The translations under genes and the position numbers were made by a program. A DNA stretch of 64,000 nucleotides. It comes from Nepenthes gracilis (taxonomy: Eukaryota; Streptophyta; Magnoliopsida; Caryophyllales; Nepenthaceae). Under the pieces are notes generated by a model. It was not told the origin of the DNA. It searched no databases and worked only from the letters and a program-made list of their open reading frames with translations. How positions within the stretch are numbered: the stretch's first letter is position 1; each line of letters starts with the position of its first letter. Positions 37,501 through 47,700 of this stretch are shown here, piece by piece. The DNA lies in contig BSYO01000004.1 in the NCBI GenBank assembly GCA_033239525.1, positions 992,001 through 1,056,000 on the forward strand, written 5' to 3'.

Positions 37501-39213
37501 AACAAAGGAACGGAGTACTTTTAAAAACGTAAAGGCCGGAGTTCTCTTTTTCTACAAAGAGGTCGGAGTTTTTTTTTTTAAAGTAAGCGGCATAATTTTC
37601 ACAATGGGACGGAGCACATTATTCATAAAAAGGCCGGAGTTCTTGGACGGAGTTCCTTATTTAAACCGGACGGAGTACAAATGCCGAGGTCTTTTACCAT
37701 AGAAACAGAATACAAAGAGAGTAAATTCATAATTCATCTTAAGGCCTAAAGTTTCTTTTCGTAAACATGCATTGGGCAAAGTTCATAATCATTGGCGAAG
37801 AAATCATAACATGTAATCTAACATCATGCATGTAATTTCCTTTAAACATGCATTTCGGTGTGAACAAAGAAAAGCATACTTATACAGAATTTCATATAAT
37901 TTTATAGCAACATAAATAAAACATGAAGTTTATAAATAGGGGTGAGTATCTTGCCTGAGTTCTTTTCTACTTTTTCCTTAGCTTTCAGTCTTCTTCTTTA
38001 GGAGAGTTTCTAGTGGTGCCTTTTCTTGAGGCTCATAGGCCCTTATTTATAGCCCTAGTTTTTGGTGGCCCTCATTTATGATTTTTCCTATTTCCAAGGG
38101 TATCATTTATGGTTGTACATTTTCCATGGGTGATCTTACATTTTCCAAAGAGGGTTATTTATGAATTTCATTTTCCAACACTTCTCGGGAACAGTTGATA
38201 TTCATGGTTGCTCCTTCCCAATATTCTTCCTTAACTGTGACCGGACTCCTTCAAACAAAAAAAATCCGGACTCGCTTTTACTTCGGAAATCCGGAGTGAC
38301 TTTCTTTCAACAAATCCGGACTCGTTTTTACTTCGGAAATCCGGAGCGACTTTCTTTCAACAAATCCGGACTCGTTTTTATTTCGGAAATCCGAAGTTCT
38401 TATCTTCAAGGAAATCCGAACTTCCAAGAAAATCCAGACTTCTGTTTCCTACGGAAATCCGGAGTTCTTTTACCAAGGAAAATCCGGACTTCATCTCTCC
38501 AACGAAATCCGGACTTCTGTTTACCAAGGGAAATCCGGAGTTCTTTTAACCAAAGGAAATCCGGACTTCATTTTACCCTGGAAATCCGGTCGTCTTTTTC
38601 ATCCAGAAATCCGGACTAAAATTTCACCAATGAAATCCATACGTTTTCTTATTTCATTTTTCGGTCAACGTGCGTTGACCGGACTTGATGGGTAAAATTT
38701 TCTTATTAAAATTTTGGATCGTTACAATCTTATTTTAGATTGAACTACAAACAAAACGAGATCATTCAGGCACATATCCGCTCAATGGTGGTAAAACCAA
38801 CCTCATTTCTATGGAGTCCTCTCTAAAATTATCCAAATTCATACACTCCAAACTTCCAATCATAATTTTCCATTGCCACTAGACAACCTAATAAACTGTA
38901 AAATTGGAGAAAAAGATGGCGAGCAACAAAAACTAACTCGAGTTCGCTTGACTTCAATAAGAAGTTCTTTCTGAACAGAAAATGCCTCTTCCAAATACTT
39001 CGTGGCCTCCAAAACCTTATCCCCAATCTTTCCCGCAGCATCCGAAACCCTGCCAAGTGAAGTCGCCATCAGATCTTCGAAAGCTACAATCGCCGGATCC
39101 AACGCCGCATCTACACCGTCCTCCGCTGCAAATCCCCGAGCCAGTCCCCCAGCGGACAGAACTTCCAGCCGCGCCACCGCCTTTTCCAACCTCTCCACCA
39201 GTTTTTCATCCAT
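25581..39213 (-). CDS. CAP1: Cyclase-associated protein, 10 exons, 472 aa
   Basis: Recycles actin monomers by binding cofilin/ADF-actin and promoting ADP-ATP exchange, in the cytoplasm. Exons are 39213-38938, 28960-28792, 28694-28630, 28124-27818, 27735-27588, 27493-27384, 27239-27184, 27094-27038, 26770-26627 and 25667-25581. All junctions are GT-AG, with 1419 nt in frame and stop TAA. Residues 1-170 are the N-terminal helical domain ([34 protein letters not shown]). Residues 225-237 are the proline-rich profilin/SH3-type stretch, followed by a WH2-like LRKITDDMK at about 274-282. Residues 320-472 are the beta-helix CARP domain ([20 protein letters not shown], ending PVSHSGG). The length is close to Arabidopsis CAP1 (476, from memory). 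Intron 1 is 9,977 bp and filled with retrotransposons, yet its splice sites remain good. Exon 10 gives [10 protein letters not shown] where Arabidopsis has DWVEH. Confidence 0.95.
29474..30078 (-). repeat. 3' LTR of the intron-1 gypsy element (605 bp)
   Basis: Aligns with the LTR at 35266-38753 over its whole length, for example 'ggagggttyggctytgtgattattagaaga' and 'ccgttcatccttcg', but is about 140 bp shorter because of an internal deletion. Confidence 0.8.
31473..32516 (+). pseudogene. Extra ORF of a SIRE/Maximus-like copia element, 3 internal stops
   Basis: A single reading frame runs from ATG 31473 to a stop at 32514-32516 and holds three internal stops (TAA, TAG, TAG) before an open 195-codon end starting at 31932. 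The start reads [16 protein letters not shown]; the middle has [10 protein letters not shown] and ISRNLGIP; the end has [20 protein letters not shown], a GLGVQF segment and a Pro/Ser-rich tail. The order resembles the 'putative plant transposon protein' family (PF20167) found downstream of pol in SIRE-type copia elements. Downstream come AAAAAGGGAGAGTAGTT-type stretches, then the purine tract and copia LTR, which place it in that element. Nonfunctional. Confidence 0.6.
33064..34165 (+). repeat. 3' LTR of the SIRE-like copia element
   Basis: Starts TGTTAGGTATAC right after AATGGGTGAGAT, a decayed version of the copia purine tract (AAGGGGGAGAT). It aligns with the solo LTR at 19574-20567. The GC-rich left third carries repeats of a GCTCGAGGC/GCGCACC type. 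The right end is approximate (about 34165) because the copies diverge there. Confidence 0.7.
34358..34564 (-). pseudogene. Gypsy gag fragment
   Basis: The minus strand reads [20 protein letters not shown], then [18 protein letters not shown] and ending [11 protein letters not shown]. This follows the start of the plant Ty3/gypsy gag domain (PF03732): proline, FK.P, YDG..DP..H, then FP..LKG. It belongs to the minus-strand gypsy element and breaks off where the copia LTR begins. Confidence 0.75.
35247..35265 (-). other. Primer-binding site of the gypsy element
   Basis: TTGGTACTATTTGTGGGAA lies next to the LTR end (...GCATCA). All differences from the commonly seen TTGGCGCCGTCTGTGGGAA are C-to-T or G-to-A, as expected from methylation decay. 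Confidence 0.6.
35992..38726. mobile_element. 2,735-bp solo LTR with CCGGAGT motif array, TSD ATCTT
   Basis: Starts TGTGACGACCC and ends GGATCGTTACA, so the termini are an 11-base near-perfect inverted repeat, a form seen in large plant gypsy (Tekay/Del-like) LTRs. Perfect 5-bp duplications ATCTT flank it (35987-35991 and 38727-38731). Removing it restores the interrupted LTR: the joined flanks align with 30050-30078. Inside, 36840-37690 holds at least 30 copies of a CCGGAGTTC/ACGGAGTAC motif spaced by T/A-rich runs, and 38240-38640 about 15 copies of AAATCCGGACTTC or AAATCCGGAGT. The orientation of the parent element is not certain. No coding region was found. Confidence 0.88.
36840..38640. 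repeat. CCGGAGT / CCGGACT short-motif array
   Basis: The left block (36840-37690) repeats CCGGAGTTC, ACGGAGTAC and close variants roughly every 20-35 bases. The right block (38240-38640) repeats TCCGGACTTC and TCCGGAGT every 20-30 bases. The two blocks flank a plainer centre. Confidence 0.9.
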
Positions 39214-39481
39214 GCCCACTCCTCTTTCTCTTTCTTTCTTTCTCTAGCGCAGTAGATCTGAGATTAGTTTGTCAATTATTTGGACAGCATGCCACGGAAT
39301 CACGTCTTTCTTACTTTTGGGATTCAAAGCGCCGAAAGGTGAGAGGAAATGGCCTTGGTTGGCGTTAGCGGGACACGTGTCGAATAATTATGAAATATCG
39401 CCTCTCTTTTGTGCTGCGGAGCACCTGTAATTGTCAGATTTATCATACATTATTTTGTAATTCATGTGGCCAAGCGACAAC
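39214..39481 (-). promoter_or_regulatory. CAP1 promoter and 5' UTR region
   Basis: Only 268 bases separate the CAP1 start from the tRNA gene. The first 30 bases upstream of the ATG are a GA-rich leader on the minus strand (plus strand CTTTCTTTCTTTCTC). No TATA box was clearly recognised. Confidence 0.4.
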
Positions 39482-39553
39482 TCCGTTGTAGTCTAGTTGG
39501 TTAGGATACTCGGCTCTCACCCGAGCGACCCGGGTTCAAGTCCCGGCAACGGA
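39482..39553 (+). tRNA. tRNA-Glu (CTC)
   Basis: A 72-base sequence folding as a full cloverleaf. The acceptor stem pairs TCCGTTG with CAACGGA, the anticodon stem is CTCGG/CCGAG with loop CTCTCAC (anticodon CTC, 39516-39518), and the T arm contains GGGTTCAAGTCCC. Internal A and B boxes are present and it has no intron. It is nearly identical to the usual plant nuclear tRNA-Glu(CTC). No CCA is encoded, as expected for a nuclear gene. Confidence 0.97.
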
Positions 39554-39557
39554 AGTC

Positions 39558-39563
39558 CTTTTT
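39558..39563 (+). terminator. Pol III terminator of tRNA-Glu
   Basis: A TTTTTT run five bases after the tRNA end. Confidence 0.8.
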
Positions 39564-39678
39564 TCCCTGAATATAACGCAATTTTATGAATACGTTTTTC
39601 AAAATTAATATTATGATTTTTTAAAATATTTAAACTAATTGTAAAAATTCCAAACTCCCTAGAATCTCTATTAGATTT

Positions 39679-40478
39679 TGATGGATCCTAAATAAGACCC
39701 AAAATATGATATTGACAAAATTCGAAAGGAATTTACGTCAGCGAAAAATGGTGCCGATTTTTCCAATATCCCGTGAAGAGTCCGGGATTCTAACGATAAA
39801 GAACGCCAAAGGAATGTAGGCTATTTGGAAAGCTGCTGGAGAAGGAAACTACCTTGCACAGTTTGGCAACCGACATCTGCTCCAAAAGGCAAACCCGCCA
39901 AGAATCGCAGGGAAAATCACTCATTCCAAAGGAGGGAGATCACCCTCTCCATCATAAATATGCCCTTGAATTATCATTCAGTGCATGCTCTCAGTTACCT
40001 ACACTCTCTGTTATCGATGCTCTCAATTACCCACACTTTCTGGAAAAATTGGATAAGCTTCTCAATTGCTAACACTTTCGCCGCACGCATGATACTCAAG
40101 AATCTAAAAACCTATTAGATACAAGATCACCCTCTCCTTCATAAATATGCCATCGCCTCCCCACCTTCCAGATTCAAGAGGCACTTTATCTCTCTTTCAT
40201 CCGAAAACACACTGCCTTTCTCTTTTTCAATTTACGCTTTCATTCTTTCAAGGCGCCTCATTTATCGATTCGTCCCCATTTAACGCTTTCGATGCAGAAC
40301 TTTTCATCGGCCGACACGCTAACTTCCTATTCTTTACGGTTTCATTCTTTCGAGAAGGCAGGATTTCTTTCGATTTGGGCGTCGAGAATGTTTTCGATGG
40401 GGTAAATCGAGTGACAAACGCTAATCATCCCAAAGTGGTGTGCGATTAACTCGAAGAATCCAAGAAATCGGAATGACG
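39679..40478. mobile_element. Unidentified 800-bp insertion with TSD GATTT
   Basis: Flanked by GATTT at 39674-39678 and 40479-40483, and absent from the second copy of the surrounding duplication, which proves it is an insertion. It is more GC-rich than its surroundings and has an internal direct repeat: AGATCACCCTCTCC followed by TCATAAATATGCC occurs near 39930 and 40124. An open frame of 100 codons (40147-40449) matches nothing I know. Its ends (TGATGG...ATGACG) are neither inverted repeats nor a TG...CA pair. Unclassified; it may be a truncated LTR element or another nonautonomous element. Confidence 0.6.
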
Positions 40479-40522
40479 GATTTATTTGAAATTTCTTTTT
40501 AAAATGATTATTTTATAGCTTC

Positions 40523-40557
<35 letters not shown>

Positions 40558-41416
40558 GGGTAGTAATAGAGAGACCATTTTATATCTTTAAAACATCTCA
40601 TATGGCTAATAATTTCATCCATCTATTACCAATAAATTTATATAAAAATAGATAAATGAATATATATCACATTAAAAATGTATCAATAACATCCAATAAA
40701 TAAGTGAATAGCTTTGGTCCAACACGAATTACAACGGTAATATTTATTATAATTTTATATTTAAATATACAGATTAACAATCCGAACAAGTTTATTATAT
40801 AACTTTTAAAAAATTATAAAATATATGATAGAAAGCCCCTGAATAGCCCACGTAAAGCCCACCTAACAGAACATACAATGCGGAAAAAAACTTTTTTTTC
40901 TCCGAGTATAACGCATTTTATAAATATATTTTTCAAAATTAATATTATAATTTTTAAAAAATATTTAAACTAATTATAAAAATTCCCAACTCACTAGAAT
41001 CTCTATTAGATTTATTTAAATTTTTTTTAAAATAATTATTTTATAGCTTCTTAAAATATATATATATATATATAAGATATCGAGGGATAGTAATAGGAAG
41101 ACAATTTGATATCTTGAAACATCTCAGATAACTAATAATTTCTTCCATTTATTACCAATAAGCTCATATATAAATAAATAGATAAAAATATGTCGCATTA
41201 AAAATATATCAATGACATCTAATAAGTGGGTGAATAGCTTTGGCCCAACATGAATTACATCAGTAATATTTATTATGATTTTATATTTAAAAATACAGAT
41301 TTAACAGTTCGAACAAGCTTATTATATAACTTTTAAAAAGTTACAAAATATATGATAAAAAGCCCTTGAATAACCCACGTAAAACCCACCTAAAATAGCA
41401 TAAGATGTGGGAAAAA

Positions 41417-41789
41417 ACAAAAGCAGCACATATATACATGGCTCCTTCAGCTAATAATATTCTAATTAGGTACATATAGTGTACTATGCGCTGTGTTTCC
41501 ATGCTACTGATAAAGAGAATATCGACGCTGATCTAGGCAGATGACTATCTTCTCCATCTGTGTCTGCACATCATGAATATGAAAATCTTACGTGGGTCTG
41601 AAGTTGAATAATATTACTTATACGATAAGTTTACTTTAATTTTATCAAAAACGACAATATAACATCTATGATGTGGGTTCACTCGACAAAGAAAAAGAAA
41701 AGAAGCAATAAAGATAAAAATCTACTAGCCAAATGCCACATCATATTTTTATAAAATTATAGTAAACTTATAGTAACAGTAATATTTTT
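41417..41789. other. Probable 3' UTR/flank of the kinase gene
   Basis: AT-rich sequence downstream of the proposed kinase stop codon. Nothing else was recognised. Confidence 0.35.
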
Positions 41790-44700
41790 TTATTGAAGTT
41801 TACTTGCGATGGATGCATGAGGAAGAGCAGCTGCCTTGCCAGCATACGGGTGGGCCTGCAAACATAGGACAAGACAAGAAGATATCTAAACGTGTTCTTA
41901 CCTTATACACCAACACTGACATGACATGAAATAGATCGATGCCATTTGCCTGTTCTAAAACCATTGATTATTTAATTTTTGGAAGGAAAACAAGTTGCCC
42001 TGATTATGATGAAACAAGCCAATTGCAATCCCAAGAGATTAAAAGGATGTGATGAGAATCAAAATTATTAGAGTGTACGAGTGGAGAAAAAATGAAGTTT
42101 CTGCAAGAATTGGATGTACATACATGACTGTTAAACTAACCAAAATGTCTTCCACGATGGCAGCTTCACGTTTATCGCTTTGTTATAGGGTCCCCAAGTT
42201 TCTGCAAGTACAGAAGAAAAGAGTCACCCACTCTCCGGTGCACAAAACCTCCTGTGCTACTAAGAGCTCTGGTTGAGAATTAAATAAATATAACCTTATA
42301 TCCTGTGTTACGGAGAGACCGTTTCTGTGGTTTAAAATTGCATCAATCAGATCATAATGACGACACCTTATTGTTTATGTCAAGACTTATCATCTCGAAT
42401 GTTTGACGATTGCTTTCTTTAGAACTTGAAGAACTTATTGTGACGACACCTTATCCTGCACTACAGAGAGACTATTTCTGTGGTTTAAAATTGTATCAAT
42501 TAGATCATAATAATGACACCTTATTGTTTATGTCAAGACTTATCCTCTTGAATGTTTGACAATCATTTTCATTAGAACTTGAAGAAGCAATGACTGGAAC
42601 TGATTTGATAGATTGACAGCTTGGCATATAAATCATTGAAGTGTTTGACTTTGGGAAAGGAAAATTTTATCAGTGACAGCTATTTAGTATTTGTTTGACA
42701 ATATGTTTCATAAAATGAATCTATCTATCTAGCAGGTGGTTGTTTGACTTATCATCTCGATATGTACAGAATGTTTGACGATCATTTTCATTAGAACTTG
42801 AAGAAGCAATGACCGGAACTGATTTGATAGATTAACAGCATGTTATATAAATCACTTAAGTGTTTGACTTTGGGAAAGGCAAATTTCATCAGTGACAGTT
42901 ATTTAGTCTTTGTTTGACAATATGTTTCATAAAATGAATCTATCTATCTAGCAGGTGGTTGAGCTTTCTTTTCTCCCCTGGTGAAGAGGTTTATAGTAAC
43001 CAGAGTAACATCACTCCCGTAGGTTCAAGAAGCAGTTTTGCTTTGGTTAGTTCAGATAATTTTTTACAACTCCATGCCCAAGACATAAAATATCGGCTGA
43101 TATAAAAAATATCATACACACACACACATATATATATATCGGTATGGGCCCCTGAAACAACAACAAAATTATAATATATAAGATGGTATTCACAATATTG
43201 GCCAATATTTTTCCCCAAGTTCTAATTCATAAAAAAAAAAAATTACATCCAATACGATTGTATATAGACAGATACAATTGATACAGTTTTTTTCATCCAT
43301 GCTCCACACATATTGGTTGGTACCCTATTTCTACAAGATGATTAAGTGTTTTAAATTGAATTCATAAACTACACTTCAAGGAAAGAAAGATCGATGTTTT
43401 CCAATTTAAAAATAGGAAAGTAAGGCACCGAGATCATTCATGGTATCAGTGCTTCCCCAGAAAGGACTCAGCTTAGCTCATCCATGCTCCATACATACTG
43501 GTTGGCAACCCATTTCTATAGGATGACTAAGTGTTTTATATTGAATTTATAAACTAAACTTAGAAGAAATAAAGATTGATGTTTTCTAACTTAAAAATAC
43601 GAAAGTAAGGCACTAAGTCCATTCGTGGTATCAGTGCTTCCCCTGAGAGAAGCACTCAGCTTAGCTCAATGGACCTTTCCGGAAAATTTTGGGGGAAAGG
43701 AATGAAATTAGTCTAAAAATTAACTTTATTTTGAACATCTTCCTGAAAACCTCCTTGTCCCTAGAATTTTTCAAGATTCAAACAGAGCATTAAGCACAGA
43801 GGACTTACACTCCGAAAAGGAAACTCATCTGCCTCGAGCATGTGCACAATTTGTCCCATCTTTGGCCGCTTATTGGCATCCAAATCAATGCATCGGAGGC
43901 AAACCAACAATGCACGCTTTAATGCTCTAGGATGTGGAGGAACTTCCATCAGAGGATCCACCGCCTCTTCTCCACGATGACTTGCTACCAGTCCCTTGAA
44001 CCAGTCAACCAAGTTCATCTGGAATTGAACCAGAATTGATAGTTTTTAAAAAACATATATATTACTAACAATAATCATAAAATTTTATGTCCTATCAGAT
44101 AATTACTAGAAGTATAAAACTAATTTTGAAAGGCATACTTAATTTGGTTATAAAAAATACGTGATGATTATCCATTTTCAGTAATTACTTAATATTATGA
44201 AATCATATGATAAGTTTATTTATTTTACAGTCTTTCCTCGTATGGGAACGCAGACAACTTTGCTTTCAGTTGATTTGCTGTTTTTTCTTTTAAACTTTTC
44301 TCACGGAGACTCAAATATCCATAAAAAAAACAAATGGCCCCAATAATAAGTTTTTGGGCTCTCTTGTTATTTATTTATTTATTTTATCTTTGGTTGGACT
44401 ATATATTAACTCTACAATCCAGTAGGGCGGAAAGATGGGGGAAAAAAGAAAAGAGAAGGAGAAAATGATCACAAAGAGAAATTGTAAAGTAAGATGGATT
44501 ACTTTCTGCCATGGCTTCTCTTGGCATGTCTTATAATTCATTTCCTTTTACGACTAAAGGGAAGCAAATCAAATATGAGAAGACAGTGACTATAAGAATC
44601 CGATTTTATCATTATTCGATTTAGTGCAATATCCTTAGAGAGCTTTTTAAAAATTTTTCTTATTATACAACAATAGTAATAGTAGTAGTAATAATTACTT

Positions 44701-47700
44701 CAATTATTATACAAATAGGAAAAGGAAATCTTATTACCTCTCCAGGCGGTCTGGAATAATCAACCGGGCTCCTTCCCGTGATTAATTCCATAAGTAGAAC
44801 ACCAAAGCTATACACATCGCTCGCCTCACTAAGCATGCCAGTGCTAGCATACTCAGGAGAAACATATCTGAGGCAGTAAATCAAAGACTAAAGAATGAGA
44901 ATTACTCTAATAATTGGCACATTCAATTTAACCAATGGTGGTTATATCAGAATGTTAAGAAAGAAAGTAGAGACCCAAATGTTCCCATCACTCTTGTAGT
45001 TACATAGCTTGCCCCAGATCCCAACAGCTTTGCCAGTCCAAAATCAGATACCTTCGGATTCCAGTTTCTGTCCAGAAGAATGTTACTGGACTTTATATCA
45101 CGATGAACAACTTTGGGTTCTAGTCCTTCGTGCAAATATGCTAATCTGTTATAGAAACCAAGTTCACTCCATTGGATGTTACAGGTTCAAAACATGAAAA
45201 AACTCTCTTTTTAATATAAAGGTAAGGTTATGTACATCTGACTCTCATTACACTCTACAGGTAACATCTTTGTATTAATCAAGAATGACCAGATATCATT
45301 AAGGAAAATGAAGAAAATGAAAGATTTTTTTCTCTAACAAGTGGAGCATGACTCTATCATTAGTAATTAAAATCAGAAATTCTGCTTTAGCACGATAGGA
45401 TCATAAGAAGTGAATTGCATACCCTTTTGCAGTGCCAATGGCAATTTTCATCCGAATGCTCCACGTCAGTGGACTTACTGCCCCAACATCTCCATGCAAC
45501 CACTGCTCCAAATTGCCGTTATCAACATATTCATACACAAGCATCCTGCAAAGTGGTTCCATCCACATTGTAGGAGAACTGTAGTTCAATCATTTCCCAC
45601 AAATGACAGGAAGAATACAGTTTTAAAAAGCTAATGGTAGTACCTTTGAGCACCTTCTGTGCAGTAACCAACAAGACCCACCAAGTTCTTATGCCTTACT
45701 TTTCCTATGGCTTCAACTTCCACCTTGAATTCCTTCTGTGCTTGTCCCCTGCATTTAAGAAGGCAATAATATGATTTAGTTGAACTAGAGATATTTTGAG
45801 TGAAAGAAGACTTTCAAACAGAGAAGGCAATAATCAATCAAACTCTTCACTAGTTTTTAACTAGAGATTTTTTTTTAGCTAGAGAAGACTTTTGAGAGAA
45901 GGGGGAAAGAGTAATCAATGTCTTCTGGAAAAAATAGTTCCCACAATTCATTTCTAAATGGCTCAACGAGCATTAATTGAAATCATATAGAAAAACAACT
46001 GTCCAAATGGCAGTTCATAAGTATCTCAAGCATTCAGTATGACACCAGGAGAAGTGTCATCAATGTAGCATCTCAATGGCCATAGTTTTTGAATTTAGAA
46101 TGCTATGAAAACCAAGGATATTGAATTTTGAGTGCAAGCTGATCCACCGGTAAGGTTACTCTTTTGTAAAATGAAAGTCATGGGTAAAAACCAAAATACT
46201 AAGCCCCTCTGGCTCTCTGCATTATATGGATAAGAATGTTTATATTTGATTTTTCCTAGAATTCAGAATTTTTCATACATTGAGCCATTCTTTTAAGAAA
46301 CCCAGGAGTGAAAACCAAGTCTTCAATTTTAAGGCTCCAAGTGATGCAAACATTAATATAACCCATCAATGGACACATGTTTTGGATTTTAAATATTATG
46401 AAAAACCAAGGGGTGGCTGAGCATCTAGGCCTTCCATTTGAAGGCCTTAATTTTTCTGAATATCTAGCAATCTCCCAAGTGGTCTTCATTTTTAAACCTC
46501 AAAGCCTATAGAACATGAATATGAACCTTTGATCCAGCTACTTGGAATCAGCTCACCAAAGTGCATAATTAGCTATATAGAATCATGTAACAATGCAAAT
46601 CCAGAATTCTGTCTTGCCATTTGAGGACTACAATTTATATCAAAGAAGTCACAGCTCAATCTTGAGGTAACTAAATTCAATACATCCACCCCCGCCCCCA
46701 AGCTTACTTCAGACTGTAATCATGATCCATAATCATAGTTGCACACAAATCAGAAAATACTCACAACCTATGTTCTAAAAATAGGCAGAGTCTACAATTG
46801 AGGGATTAGCTCCTCCAAAGATTTCTGTATTCTTTTGTTATGAAAAGGAAAAGTCAAATATGATAAAAAGAAGAGAAAGAAAAAAGCTCTAAACCATCAT
46901 AAAAATGACAAAAAAGAACTAAAGGGGTAAATTAACGAATTTACTTTTCTAAACCCAAGGATGAGGATGTGGGAAAAGGGAGATCGGAGAATAAAATAGC
47001 AATAAGTCAATCTACTTTTGCTTACTTTCTATCAAAATGCAATCAACTAATGACACATAATTTCATCCCAGATCTAAATAGCAACCGGAGTCCATCAAAG
47101 ACAAACCCAACCCCATATTAGCACAAATACCATCGTTCTTTAGAGCATCAAGGAAAATCTCAAATCAAATGAATTTCCAATATTAACCAAAGCAAAAACA
47201 TCAATTAATGGCACTCTACCGATGCAAATTGATAGAGTGGATCCAAGGCATACTTGTTTTCTGGGAAGATTTTTAACAGGCATCATACACCCGTCATCCG
47301 AAACATTTAAATAAACACGGCCACTATGATGCCCATCAAGACATCAACGAATTTCAGATTGGCACAAATAACCACAATTTTTATGGCTCGCCAAGCAATA
47401 TCGCTGGATTAAATCATATTAACAAAAAAATGAAAAACCCACAAACTTAAATTATGACAACGCAAATGAACAGTGGATCCAATAAGCGAATGTAACCAAA
47501 TTAAGATTAGACATACTTGTTGTTGAGAAGATTTTTCACAGCCACTACAGACCCATCATCCAAAACACCTCTGTAAACAATCCCATATCCACCTTCACCG
47601 ATCACATGGTCATCGGAGAACCCACATGTCGCAATCTCAAGCTCCTTCAAGCTGTACCACCGACCCCAACCAATATTCTGAACCTCGACCGACGCCAGTG

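Larger units (their letters stand above)
29474..38753 (-). mobile_element. Tat-like Ty3/gypsy element filling CAP1 intron 1
   Basis: The two LTRs are at 29474-30078 (3') and 35266-38753 (5', split by a solo LTR). Inside the 3' LTR on the minus strand is a purine tract AGGGGGCTAG, directly before the LTR start TGTTAGG at 30078. Inside the 5' LTR is TTGGTACTATTTGTGGGAA (35265-35247). This matches the primer site TTGGCGCCGTCTGTGGGAA that I recall for plant gypsy elements once its CG and C positions decay to TA and T. A gag remnant lies at 34358-34564. The expected pol region is missing, and the centre is occupied by a copia fragment. The outer flanks (CCTAT and AAACG) do not match, so the true termini or later rearrangement are unresolved. 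Confidence 0.7.
39556..41416. repeat. 530-bp tandem duplication, first copy split by an insertion
   Basis: Copy 1 is 39556-39678 plus 40479-40885. Copy 2 is 40886-41416. Shared landmarks are 'tataacgcaattttat', 'agaatctctattagattt', a (TA)n run near 40528 and 41060, and 'cccacgtaaarcccacctaa' at the end. Copy 1 begins at the tRNA terminator. Confidence 0.85.

Noticed and set aside
38161..38619. Open frame of 152 codons, plus strand
   Set aside because: Made of repeated IRTSF/NPDF units produced by the AAATCCGGACTTC array; no protein family is recognisable.
36840..38640. CRISPR-like array
   Set aside because: Motifs are only 7-13 bases with irregular, related spacers inside a plant LTR that has a target-site duplication.
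42172..42201. Alternative last kinase exon (KLGDPITKR then stop)
   Set aside because: Good acceptor, but the exon at 41855-41790 gives a longer, more typical tail. Kept as a possible isoform only.
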